From Pseudomonadota bacterium (GTDB lineage Bacteria > Pseudomonadota > Alphaproteobacteria > Sphingomonadales > Sphingomonadaceae): a stretch of 64,000 bases of DNA. This document shows positions 27,096 to 35,328 of the stretch, piece after piece (positions within the stretch are counted from its first letter, which is position 1; each line of letters begins with the position of its first letter). The notes under the pieces are model-generated. The model was not told where the DNA came from. It made no database searches and worked only from the letters and a program-made list of their open reading frames with translations. The position numbers and the translations under genes are program-made. The stretch is taken from NCBI GenBank assembly GCA_023423655.1, contig JAFAFE010000007.1, forward strand, positions 62,001-126,000. The letters run 5' to 3'.

Positions 27096-28303
27096 GTGTT
27101 GAAATCTTAAGCAATGAAATTATCCGCATCGCCGCGCGCGGGGATGGCGTGACCGCCGATGGCCGCCATGTCCCTTTATCCGCGCCGGGGGACCGGCTGC
27201 GCGAAGATGGCGGGCTTGACCTTGGCCCCAACCATAGCGCGCCCTTATGCCAACATTTCCCGATTTGCGGCGGCTGCCAGCTCCAGCATCTCACCGATAG
27301 CGCCTATGCCGCTTATGTGCGCGATCGGGTGGTCGGCGCATTGGCTGGGCAGGATATTATGTGCGATGATGTGCGCCCCGCTATCATTTCGCCCCCGCGC
27401 ACCCGCAGGCGCGCTGCCCTGCGCGGCACCCGTTTCGGGCGGCATTTCCAGCTCGGCTTTAACGGGCAGGGGAGCCACCGCGTTGTCGATATGCAGCAAT
27501 GCGAGATATTACACCCTGACCTGTTTGCGCTGGTCGCCCCGTTACGTGCGATGCTGGCCGCGCGGCTCCCCGACCGCCGTTCGGCGCAGGTTAAGATGAG
27601 CCGCGTCGACCAAGGTGTTGATGTGTTAATCGAAGGGCTGGAAGCGACCGACCTTGCCGCCGCCGAAGCGTTGAGCGATTTTGCGCAAAGCCATAAATTG
27701 GCGCGCCTCAGCCTCGACAATGGCTATGGCCCCGAAACGCGCTGGGAGCCGGAGCCGCTCACCATCACGCTCGGCGGGCTGCCGGTCGCAATTACCCCTT
27801 ACAGCTTCTTGCAGGCGACCGAAGAAGGGGAGGCGGCGCTGGTCGATGCGGTCAAATCCGCCATTGGCAATGCCAAAATGGTCGCCGACCTGTTCTGCGG
27901 CCTTGGCACTTTTGCACTAGCCGTTGCGGACGGGCGCAAAGTCTATGCCGCAGAAGCCGCGCGTGAACCTCTATTTGCGCTGAAGTCAGCGGCGGGCCTT
28001 GGCGGGAAGGCAGTGCTGACCGACCATCGCGACCTGTTCCGCCGTCCGCTGATGGCTGCCGATGCTTCGCGTTTTGAAGCGATCATTCTCGATCCTCCGC
28101 GCGCCGGTGCCGAAGAACAGGTGCGCGAACTCGCCACCTCGACCGCGCCGGTAATCGCTTATGTGAGCTGCAACCCCGCCACTTTCGCGCGCGATGCGAA
28201 AAAGCTGGTGGCTTCAGGCTATAGGCTTGATTGGGTGCAGCCAGTCGGACAATTCCGCTGGTCCACCCATGTCGAACTGGCGAGCCGTTTTTCGCGTCCC
28301 TAA
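27092..28303 (+). CDS. 23S rRNA (uracil-C5)-methyltransferase-type RNA methyltransferase
   Basis: SAM-dependent class I enzyme of the TrmA/RlmD/RlmC family. The 403-residue protein has the iron-sulfur cluster motif with Cys53, Cys59 and Cys62 (CQHFPICGGCQLQ) and a fourth Cys in MQQCEI, the SAM site DLFCGLGTFAL, and the catalytic cysteine Cys360 in YVSCNPATFARD. The N-terminal TRAM domain is short. The exact uridine modified cannot be read from sequence. Its ATG overlaps the previous stop. Confidence 0.9.
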   Translation: MSVEILSNEIIRIAARGDGVTADGRHVPLSAPGDRLREDGGLDLGPNHSAPLCQHFPICGGCQLQHLTDSAYAAYVRDRVVGALAGQDIMCDDVRPAIISPPRTRRRAALRGTRFGRHFQLGFNGQGSHRVVDMQQCEILHPDLFALVAPLRAMLAARLPDRRSAQVKMSRVDQGVDVLIEGLEATDLAAAEALSDFAQSHKLARLSLDNGYGPETRWEPEPLTITLGGLPVAITPYSFLQATEEGEAALVDAVKSAIGNAKMVADLFCGLGTFALAVADGRKVYAAEAAREPLFALKSAAGLGGKAVLTDHRDLFRRPLMAADASRFEAIILDPPRAGAEEQVRELATSTAPVIAYVSCNPATFARDAKKLVASGYRLDWVQPVGQFRWSTHVELASRFSRP

Positions 28304-28308
28304 TCCGT

Positions 28309-28845
28309 TCAAGCGCCTTGCGCGGCGGCCATTTGCTGCATGATCGTCGGCATCAGATGCGCCATATAATCGCGCTTGCCAATCTCGACGCCATTAGCGC
28401 GCAAGATATTGTAAGCGGTCACAAGGTGGAAATAGAAATTGGGGAGCAACCATTCATCGGCATAATCGCGGCCTGAAAGGTTGAAGCGCATATCGCCCGG
28501 CAGCTTCATTTCTTTGATCCTGTCGAACTGGCTGTCATTTGCTTTCACCCCGGCCAAGAGCTGGCGCACTTGGGCAATATGCGCATGGGCTTCGGCGAGC
28601 GTCGCTATGTCGCTGTCGGTCGTGCTAATCTCTTCGCCAGCACACCATTGGGTAAATTGTCGCGGCAGATTACCGGCAATCGAAATTTGCCGCCCCAGCG
28701 GAAACATATCGGGCGCAAGCCGCGCACCCAGCAAAGCGGTCGCTTTTTCCTCCCCCTGTTGCTGAACGGCGGTGGCGAGCAACGCGTCGAGCGTCACAAG
28801 GCGGCTGTCGAAAAGCGCGATAAGGCGAGCAATGGCTAACGTCAT
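28309..28845 (-). CDS. DUF1993 family protein
   Basis: A 178-residue mostly helical protein matching the DUF1993 pattern (FPLGRQISIAGN near the middle, LLPNFYFHLVTAYNILR near the end). The family resembles the DinB four-helix-bundle fold, but no function is established. It converges with the RNA methyltransferase, leaving five bases, and is followed upstream by the MAPEG gene on the same strand. Confidence 0.8.
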   Translation of the reverse strand: MTLAIARLIALFDSRLVTLDALLATAVQQQGEEKATALLGARLAPDMFPLGRQISIAGNLPRQFTQWCAGEEISTTDSDIATLAEAHAHIAQVRQLLAGVKANDSQFDRIKEMKLPGDMRFNLSGRDYADEWLLPNFYFHLVTAYNILRANGVEIGKRDYMAHLMPTIMQQMAAAQGA

Positions 28846-28875
28846 GACGGGGATGTCCTCTTAAAAACTTCACTC

Positions 28876-29298
28876 TTAAAAAACAGCAATAGCCGCGCGC
28901 ACGATCAGCGCACCCAGACATAGGCTGGACAGAAGAAACAAGGCGAAGCGCACCATGATGCGGTTCCAGAAAATCTGCACAAGGCTGTGCGCGATACGCA
29001 AGACCACATAGACCCATGCGAGGTGGAGGCTATGCCCGCCGCCTTCGCCAATCACCGCCAGCACCAGCGCGAGCGCATAAAAGACAGTCGGCTGCTCCAT
29101 CAGATGATTATAATTATGCGCAGGCCATTGCGCGCGTTCGGGCAAAACATCGTCGAGGTTACGCCCTGTCCCACCAACCCATGTACCAATGTCGATCCGC
29201 GAACGGCGTAGCGCCGGAATCCGCTTGATATAAAGCCAGAGCCAAACCAGCATGGTCCAAGCGGCCAAGACAATAACAGGCTGCACAATCATCTGCAT
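28876..29298 (-). CDS. MAPEG family membrane protein
   Basis: A 140-residue integral membrane protein with four predicted helices and the MAPEG-typical NLMEQPTVFYALAL and AWVYVVLRIAHSL segments. Bacterial MAPEG proteins include glutathione-dependent transferases and peroxidases, but many are uncharacterised. Its Shine-Dalgarno GGTGGAG lies in the stem of the terminator of the upstream decarboxylase gene, which should limit translation on read-through transcripts. Confidence 0.85.
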   Translation of the reverse strand: MQMIVQPVIVLAAWTMLVWLWLYIKRIPALRRSRIDIGTWVGGTGRNLDDVLPERAQWPAHNYNHLMEQPTVFYALALVLAVIGEGGGHSLHLAWVYVVLRIAHSLVQIFWNRIMVRFALFLLSSLCLGALIVRAAIAVF

Positions 29299-29339
29299 AA
29301 AAAAAACTCCACCCCTGCGATTTTTCGCGAGGGTGGAGT
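29299..29339 (-). terminator. Intrinsic terminator of the decarboxylase gene
   Basis: ACTCCACCC (29306-29314) and GGGTGGAGT (29331-29339) form a 9-bp stem; on the minus strand eight T residues follow, ending exactly at the MAPEG start codon. It lies 30 bases after the decarboxylase stop. Confidence 0.88.
29307..29313 (-). promoter_or_regulatory. MAPEG Shine-Dalgarno inside the terminator stem
   Basis: GGTGGAG on the minus strand is spaced eight bases from the MAPEG ATG at 29298, a good ribosome binding site, and is at the same time the 3' arm of the upstream terminator hairpin. Confidence 0.6.
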
Positions 29340-29368
29340 CTTTAAATTATGCTGTCAAACGAAACTTG

Positions 29369-30571
29369 TCAGCCGTTGGGGCGCAATACCCGCACATTAT
29401 CTTCGGCCATCGGCGCGCTACGATCTTCGCGGTAAAGCGAGGCCATCGGCTCGTCGGAAACGACCACGGTTTCATCCGAACCAAAGCCGTTAAACTTGGT
29501 CCGCATCGCGCAGCCATAAGCGCCGAGCATCCCGATTTCGATATAATCGCCCGCCATAATGTCGCCCGGCAAATAGAAGGGGCCGGCCATATGGTCCATA
29601 TCGTCGCAGGTCGGGCCATAAAAGCTGAAACCGGTCAGCGCCTCTTCGCTCGCATCGCGGCGCAGATGCTTGACCGGAAAGCGCCACCCGACATGAGCGG
29701 CATCAAACAGCGCACCATAAGCGCCGTCATTGATGTATAGCTCGGTCCCGCGGCGCTTTTCGACGCGCACGATGAGCGACGAATATTCCGCCGACAAAGC
29801 GCGGCCCGGCTCGCACCACAATTCTGACGAATAGCTGATCGGCAGGCTTTCATAAGCGCGGTCGATGGTTTCAAAATATTGCTTGAGCGCAGGCGGCTCC
29901 ATGTCCGGATAGACGGACGGGAAACCGCCGCCGACGTCAATGATGTCGACCGTTACCGCAGCCGCAACAATCGCTGCACGGACGCGTTCGATTGCGTGGA
30001 CATAGGCCTGCGGGCTCATCGCCTGACTGCCGACATGGAAGCAAATGCCAAGGCCGTCCGCAAGCTGGCGGGTTGCGATCAGCAATTCCTTCGAATCTTC
30101 TGCTTCAACACCGAATTTCGATGCGAGCGAAAGCTGCGCATGATCAGACGATACGCGCAAACGCACGCACAGGTTCAGATCTTCGGCGCTGTTGGTGGCT
30201 TCGCGGATTTTTTCCAGCTCTTCCATCGTGTCGAGCGAGAAAGTGCGCACGCCATAATCGAAATAGGCCTGGCGGATCGCTTCTTCAGCCTTGACCGGAT
30301 GCATGAAGCAAAGCGTGGCTTCGGGCAGCGTTTTGGCCACCAGCCGAACCTCGGCAATCGAGGCGACGTCGTAATGCGTGATACCGCTATCCCACAACAC
30401 ACGCAGCAGATCGGGCGACGGGTTCGCCTTGACCGCATAAAGCGATTTTCCGGGAAAATTTTCCACGAAGAAACGGGCTGCGCGCCTTGCCGCATGGGGG
30501 CGGACAAGGGTTACCGGTTCAACGGGCTTTTGGTCCGAAACTAGACCCAGTGCGCTATGGTAGCTGTGCAA
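29369..30571 (-). CDS. odc: Ornithine (or lysine/ornithine) decarboxylase
   Basis: Fold type III PLP enzyme making putrescine (or cadaverine). PLP lysine in LYAVKANPSP, glycine-rich phosphate site DVGGGFPS, and the C-terminal active-site Cys-Asp in YGPTCDDMD are all present. No ATG opens the conserved part: the frame extends to TTG 30610, while TTG 30571 gives about 400 residues and starts at the conserved HSYHSALGL. The start is therefore uncertain. It supplies the diamine for the two downstream-encoded carboxyspermidine enzymes nearby. Confidence 0.9.
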   Translation of the reverse strand: MHSYHSALGLVSDQKPVEPVTLVRPHAARRAARFFVENFPGKSLYAVKANPSPDLLRVLWDSGITHYDVASIAEVRLVAKTLPEATLCFMHPVKAEEAIRQAYFDYGVRTFSLDTMEELEKIREATNSAEDLNLCVRLRVSSDHAQLSLASKFGVEAEDSKELLIATRQLADGLGICFHVGSQAMSPQAYVHAIERVRAAIVAAAVTVDIIDVGGGFPSVYPDMEPPALKQYFETIDRAYESLPISYSSELWCEPGRALSAEYSSLIVRVEKRRGTELYINDGAYGALFDAAHVGWRFPVKHLRRDASEEALTGFSFYGPTCDDMDHMAGPFYLPGDIMAGDYIEIGMLGAYGCAMRTKFNGFGSDETVVVSDEPMASLYREDRSAPMAEDNVRVLRPNG

Positions 30572-30811
30572 CTCAAGGGACCCCCAAAAAACAAAGTTAG
30601 AAAACGACAAGCTGCCTTGCGGTTATTGGAAGTCCCCTTGGGGCAGCGAAGGCGCGATATATGCAGGCTTTCGGGGTGTGTAAAGAGATTCGTTGCAAAA
30701 ATTATACATTCACCGTTGGAACGTGTTTTCTACGGGATTTGCTGCATCGCCCAAGTTCGGCTAGTTTTTACCCGAACGGACGGATTTCGATCGGCTTTGA
30801 GGGGACATGCT

Positions 30812-31555
30812 ATGGCTTTATCAACATTTCTTGCTGCTTTCGCGATGCAGGGCGCAACGCTCCCGATGCCGCAGAAAATAGATGTTCCAAGCGATCTTTC
30901 TACGGTCCTCTGTCCGAACGAAGCTGCGGCCCGGCGGATGCTGGACGAGTTTTACAAGGTCAAGCCCGCACCTAATAATTATAACACCAGTAGCGATGCC
31001 TTTTTTGAAGGCTTGCGGGTGACGGGATGCCGTCAGGATAGCCCGGACAGCAATGTTGCGATTACGATCCGTGCGGTGCTGGCCCGCAAAACAGTCAAAT
31101 TGGCGCGTGAGAAAGAAACCTACATGCTCTATCGCGGGGTTAATGCAAAGGGCGTGGCGGTGGTCGGCATTGTCAATGAAGGCGCGAATAACGTGCATCC
31201 GCGCACTGATTATGAACGTTGGCTCAGCGAATGGGCTCCCGGTGGCCGGATTGAAGTCGGTACCGGGCAGGGCAGCGATCCGGTCTATCTATGTCCGTCA
31301 TTAACGGCTGCGCGACTTACGGTGCGCGCAATACCGCTCAAAGGGAATGATCGAACGAAGAACATTGCCTTTTCCAATGCCCGTAAGGCGAATGGCTGTA
31401 GTTGGGCTGTTGCGGGTATTTACCGCGTTACGGCGCGCTATGAGCATCGCGCGATAGCATGTGGTTATGAATGTTATGATGAATGGAACGTGCTTGCGGC
31501 CACCGACCCGCGCGGGCGCGCCGTTGCTCTCATTTTTGATGGATCACATTTCTAA
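30812..31555 (+). CDS. Secreted protein with an internal duplication, function unknown
   Basis: The 247-residue product starts at ATG 30812 behind GAGGGGA; the frame is open further upstream without a ribosome site. A weak signal sequence (about residues 1-19) precedes two related modules. Each begins with LCP, then AAR, a lysine-containing spacer, a Phe, a GC pair, an arginine/valine-rich strand and ends with a Gly-x-Ala-Val strand (module 1 from about residue 33, module 2 from about residue 165). I do not recognise the family. It is inserted between the decarboxylase genes on the opposite strand and its stop overlaps that of nspC. Confidence 0.75.
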   Translation: MALSTFLAAFAMQGATLPMPQKIDVPSDLSTVLCPNEAAARRMLDEFYKVKPAPNNYNTSSDAFFEGLRVTGCRQDSPDSNVAITIRAVLARKTVKLAREKETYMLYRGVNAKGVAVVGIVNEGANNVHPRTDYERWLSEWAPGGRIEVGTGQGSDPVYLCPSLTAARLTVRAIPLKGNDRTKNIAFSNARKANGCSWAVAGIYRVTARYEHRAIACGYECYDEWNVLAATDPRGRAVALIFDGSHF

Positions 31556-32724
31556 CTGAGGCGGGTTTTGAAATCCTCATAACCGAAGGCGCGCACGCAG
31601 GTGAGCGCGTCGCTTTCGCTATTCCACAGCCAGATGGAAGGGAGCGGCACACCGTTGAAGGTGTTGGTCTTGACCATCGAATAATGGGCCTGGTCGAGGA
31701 AAGCGAAACGCTGTCCGGGCTCGGCCGTGACGGGGAGGCGATAATCGCCGATAATATCACCGGACAGGCACGACGGTCCGCCCAGACGGATGACCTCGCC
31801 TTGCGCGCGCTCGCCCAGCATAGCGGGACGATAGGGCGCTTCGATAACGTCCGGCATATGGCAGGTCGCGCTGATATCGGTGATGCCGATGGCCATGCCA
31901 TTGTCGAACACATCCAGTAATTCACCGACCAAAATCCCCGCATCGAGCGCCACCGCCTCACCGGGTTCAAGATAAAGTTCGCACCCCGTTGCGGCCTTGA
32001 CGTCGCGCATGAACGTCACCAATTCGTCGCGTTGGTAATCGGCGCGGGTGATATGATGACCGCCACCAAAATTCAGCCATTTCAATTGATTGAAATAAGG
32101 TTTGAGCAGCGGTTCTATCTTCGCCCAAGTGCGTTTCAGCGGCTCAAGATCCTGTTCGCACAAATTGTGGAAATGGATGCCGTCAATGCCTTCAAGGTCG
32201 GCGGCGGTGAGTTGGCTGACCGGATGGCCCAAGCGGCTATGCGGCTGGCTCGGATCATATTTTTCAACTTCGCCTTCGGGATTTTGCGGGTTGATGCGCA
32301 AGCCCACATGGATATGCCGCCCGCCCGCCCGCGCTTCGTCAATGAAGGGGCGGAAGCGGCGATGCTGGGCGGGAGAGTTGAAAATCACATGATCGGACAG
32401 GGCGCAGATCTCGGCTATATCTTCGGCCTTATAGCCCGCACAATAGGTCGCAATTTCGCCCTGATATTCTTCCGACGCGAGCTTGGCTTCAAACAAGCCG
32501 GAGGTGCAAACGCCATCAAGATATTCGCCCACTACCGGCCCCAAGCGCCACATCGAAAAAGCCTTGAGCGCCGCCAGTAATTTTATCCCAGCACGGTCGC
32601 GCACATCGGCCAAAATGGCGAGATTGCGCCGCACCGCAACCTCGTCCACCACAAAGGCAGGCGAGGGCACGCGGTTCAAGTCAAAACGGGCAAACGCCCC
32701 CGGGTCCCCGGCTTTGGTTTCCAT
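31552..32724 (-). CDS. nspC: Carboxynorspermidine / carboxyspermidine decarboxylase
   Basis: PLP enzyme that decarboxylates carboxyspermidine (or carboxynorspermidine) to spermidine (norspermidine). The 390-residue protein has the PLP lysine in LLAALKAFSMW, NFGGGHHITR, and the active-site cysteine in LGGPSCLSGD. Start ATG 32724 is chosen over the open frame reaching 32781 because GGGAGAA precedes it and the upstream part is repeat sequence. Adjacent to the dehydrogenase of the same pathway. Confidence 0.92.
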   Translation of the reverse strand: METKAGDPGAFARFDLNRVPSPAFVVDEVAVRRNLAILADVRDRAGIKLLAALKAFSMWRLGPVVGEYLDGVCTSGLFEAKLASEEYQGEIATYCAGYKAEDIAEICALSDHVIFNSPAQHRRFRPFIDEARAGGRHIHVGLRINPQNPEGEVEKYDPSQPHSRLGHPVSQLTAADLEGIDGIHFHNLCEQDLEPLKRTWAKIEPLLKPYFNQLKWLNFGGGHHITRADYQRDELVTFMRDVKAATGCELYLEPGEAVALDAGILVGELLDVFDNGMAIGITDISATCHMPDVIEAPYRPAMLGERAQGEVIRLGGPSCLSGDIIGDYRLPVTAEPGQRFAFLDQAHYSMVKTNTFNGVPLPSIWLWNSESDALTCVRAFGYEDFKTRLS

Positions 32725-32735
32725 TATTTTTCTCC

Positions 32736-32826
32736 CGTCATGCCCGCGAAAGCGGGAATCCATCTCCGGACCATTGTTCAAACCGGACGCTTATCAGATG
32801 GATCCCCGGTCAAGCCGGGGATGACG
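32736..32826. repeat. Mosaic palindromic repeat, copy 2
   Basis: Same family as 6995-7081: CGTCAT, hairpin CCCGCGAAAGCGGG, ATCCATCT, a unique centre, AGATGGAT, hairpin CCCCGGTCAAGCCGGGG, ATGACG. It separates the dehydrogenase and decarboxylase genes and starts 12 bases upstream of the nspC ATG; the nspC Shine-Dalgarno touches its edge. Confidence 0.8.
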
Positions 32827-32843
32827 AATATATTGAGGAGATT

Positions 32844-34052
32844 TTAAAACGCCAACGGCCCGTCCAGTTCCTTCACCTGCCAAGGCAGGCCATGCTTGTT
32901 GAGCATATCCATGAACGGGTCGGGGTCGAATTGCTCCATGTTGAACACGCCGTCACCCTTCCACTGGCCGGTGACGACCATCGCCGCGCCGATCATTGCG
33001 GGAACGCCGGTGGTATAGCTCACCGCCTGATTGCCGGTTTCGGCATAGGCTTCTTCATGGTCACAGATGTTGTAGAGATAGAGCGTCTTTTCCTTGCCAT
33101 CATTGCCAAGGCCGGTCGCGATCACGCCGATATTGGTCTTGCCCTTGGTGGTTTCGCCAAGACTGGAGGGTTCGGGCAGCACCGCTTTCAGGAATTGCAA
33201 CGGAATGATTTCCTTGCCTTCATAGACCACCGGATCAATCCGCGTCATGCCGATATTCTGGAGCACGGTCAGGTGGGTGATATATTGGTCGCCAAAGGTC
33301 ATCCAGAAGCGGATGCGCTTGATTTCGGGCAGATGGGTTTTGAGGCTTTCAATTTCCTCATGATACATGAGGTACATATTTTTCTCGCCAACTTCCTCGA
33401 AATTGAACGGCTGCTTCACCGACATAGCGGGGGTTTCGACCCAATCCCCATTTTCCCAGTGGCGCGCAACCGCCGTCACTTCGCGGATATTGATTTCCGG
33501 ATTGAAGTTGGTGGCAAAGGCTTGGCCATGATCGCCGCCATTGCAATCCAAAATGTCGAGCGTGTCGATCCGGTCGAAATGATGCTTTTTGAGCCAGGTG
33601 GTGAATACGCTGGTGACGCCGGGGTCAAAACCGGAGCCGAGCAACGCCATGATGCCGGCATCCTTATACCGGTCCTGATAAGCCCATTGCCAATGATATT
33701 CGAACTTGGCTTCATCGCGCGGTTCGTAATTGGCGGTGTCCATATAATCGACGCCGGTTTCAAAACAGGCATTCATGATGGTGAGGTCTTGATAGGGAAG
33801 CGCGAGATTGACCACGAGCGCGGGCTGCACCTGCTTGATGAGTGCGACCAGTTCGGGAACATTGTCCGCATCCACCTGCGCGGTGTCGATGGTGACGCCG
33901 GTGCGCGCCTTTACCGATTCGGCAACCGCATCGCATTTAAACTTGCGGCGGCTCGCCAGTGTAATATGGCTGAAAATATCACTATTCATAGCCATTTTAT
34001 GAACCGCAACCGAACCCACGCCGCCTGCACCAATCACCAAAACCTTGCTCAC
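32844..34052 (-). CDS. Carboxynorspermidine / carboxyspermidine dehydrogenase (saccharopine dehydrogenase family)
   Basis: NADPH-dependent enzyme that condenses aspartate semialdehyde with a diamine to give carboxy-(nor)spermidine. The 402-residue protein begins VSKVLVIGAGGVGSV, the dinucleotide site. GTG 34052 is chosen because GGAG sits about ten bases upstream; ATG 34082 is the alternative and lies inside non-conserved sequence. With ODC making putrescine next door, spermidine via carboxyspermidine is the likely product in an alphaproteobacterium. Confidence 0.9.
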   Translation of the reverse strand: MSKVLVIGAGGVGSVAVHKMAMNSDIFSHITLASRRKFKCDAVAESVKARTGVTIDTAQVDADNVPELVALIKQVQPALVVNLALPYQDLTIMNACFETGVDYMDTANYEPRDEAKFEYHWQWAYQDRYKDAGIMALLGSGFDPGVTSVFTTWLKKHHFDRIDTLDILDCNGGDHGQAFATNFNPEINIREVTAVARHWENGDWVETPAMSVKQPFNFEEVGEKNMYLMYHEEIESLKTHLPEIKRIRFWMTFGDQYITHLTVLQNIGMTRIDPVVYEGKEIIPLQFLKAVLPEPSSLGETTKGKTNIGVIATGLGNDGKEKTLYLYNICDHEEAYAETGNQAVSYTTGVPAMIGAAMVVTGQWKGDGVFNMEQFDPDPFMDMLNKHGLPWQVKELDGPLAF

Positions 34053-34109
34053 CTGCTGTCTCCTGTGTGAGAGAATATCCATGTTGAGGCGCGATATAAG
34101 GGGTGAGGC

Positions 34110-35105
34110 ATGACAGCGCAAACAGATGCACCGGATTTTTCCAAAGATCGTGCGCCGACGCGGGTAGGCGTGTTGCGCGCGGCAGAGAAAATTCGCGCCA
34201 TCTTGCCGCCAACGCCTTTGTTGCCGCTGGAGGTGGATGGGCGCACTTTATGGTGCAAAGCCGAATGTTTGCAACCGATTGGCGCGTTCAAGATACGCGG
34301 CGGCTGGCACCGGCTCACCGATTTGAACGCAGAGGAACGCGCGCGCGGGGTGGTTGCTTTTTCAAGTGGCAACCATGCGCAAGGCGTCGCTTGGGCGGCC
34401 AAGCGGTTGGGGGTGTCGGCGACCATCGTCATGCCTGCCGACGCACCCGCCAGGAAAATGGAAGGGACGCGGGCGCTGGGCGCAAAGGTCGTGACCTATG
34501 ACCGCATGAACGAGGATCGCGCCCAAATCGCCGCGCGGATTGCGGCGGAACAGGGCGCGGTGGTGGTCCCAAGCTATGACGACCCTTGGGTGATTGAAGG
34601 GCAGGGCAGTGTTGGCATCGAAGCCACCGCGCAGCTTGCGGCAATGACGGACGGCGCTATGTTTGACCGTGCGCTCATATGCTGTGGCGGCGGCGGCTTG
34701 GCGTCAGGCATAGCACTGGCCTTGCCCGATACGGCAATCACGATTGTCGAACCTGAAGGCTGGGACGATGCGGGGCGCTCCTTGGCGAGCGGGAAGATAG
34801 AGCGCGTCGGACCCAATCCACCGCCCACCGCTTGCGATGCCATCCAGACATTAGAGATTTGCCCGCGGACATTCACGGTGCTGCGTGAGCGCAACGCCGA
34901 CAGTGTGACCGTAAACGACGCCGAGGTCGGGGCCGCCATGCGCGTCGCGTTCGAGCGGTTGCGCGTTGTGGTGGAACCCGGCGGCGCGGTGGCCCTAGCG
35001 GCGGCATTGTCGGGGAAGGCCGCGTTGGGGGATTATACGCTGGTGACTTTATCGGGCGGCAATGTGGATTGGGATATGTTCCAGGCGATGGTGGGCCGGG
35101 AATAA
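34110..35105 (+). CDS. Threonine/serine dehydratase
   Basis: PLP enzyme of fold type II that deaminates threonine or serine. The 331-residue protein has the PLP lysine Lys61 in GAFKIRGG, the SSGNHAQGVA block and the glycine loop CCGGGGLASG. There is no C-terminal ACT-like regulatory domain, so it resembles the catabolic or serine-racemase-like subgroup more than full-length IlvA. It could feed 2-oxobutyrate toward isoleucine (with ilvD) or to propionyl-CoA. Divergent from the dehydrogenase gene. Confidence 0.9.
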   Translation: MTAQTDAPDFSKDRAPTRVGVLRAAEKIRAILPPTPLLPLEVDGRTLWCKAECLQPIGAFKIRGGWHRLTDLNAEERARGVVAFSSGNHAQGVAWAAKRLGVSATIVMPADAPARKMEGTRALGAKVVTYDRMNEDRAQIAARIAAEQGAVVVPSYDDPWVIEGQGSVGIEATAQLAAMTDGAMFDRALICCGGGGLASGIALALPDTAITIVEPEGWDDAGRSLASGKIERVGPNPPPTACDAIQTLEICPRTFTVLRERNADSVTVNDAEVGAAMRVAFERLRVVVEPGGAVALAAALSGKAALGDYTLVTLSGGNVDWDMFQAMVGRE

Positions 35106-35133
35106 AGCTATCATCGCAACACCATCTCCCCTC

Positions 35134-35210
35134 CGTCATTGCGAGCGTAGCGAAGCAATCCAGAGTCGCGCGAAACTGCACTGGATTGCTTCGCTACGCT
35201 CGCAATGACG
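35134..35210. repeat. Perfect 30-bp inverted repeat
   Basis: The arms 35134-35163 (CGTCATTGCGAGCGTAGCGA continuing as AGCAATCCAG) and 35181-35210 are exact reverse complements over 30 bases, with a 17-base loop. It would form an exceptionally stable hairpin. Ends CGTCATTGCGA resemble REP elements widespread in proteobacteria. It lies between convergent genes. Confidence 0.85.
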
Positions 35211-35250
35211 ACACGGCGTTATTCTAAGGCCGTCAAAGGCTCTCATCCGC

Positions 35251-35287
35251 TAACCCCGTGCTTCGACAAGCTCAGCACTAACGGTTA
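35251..35287. repeat. Short palindromic repeat related to the CCGTTCG family
   Basis: TAACCCCGTGC...GCACTAACGGTTA around TTCGACAAGCTCA. The core is the same kind of sequence as in repeats A/B at 9634-9831, in shortened form, and both arms pair. Confidence 0.6.
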
Positions 35288-35328
35288 TATTTTACAGCTA
35301 AATCAACCGCAGGCGTGAACCCGACGTC

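Noticed and set aside
30557..30811. 85-codon N-terminal extension of the secreted protein
   Set aside because: Arg/Lys-rich, lacks conservation features and has no ribosome site; ATG 30812 has a clear GAGGGGA upstream and begins a signal-like segment.
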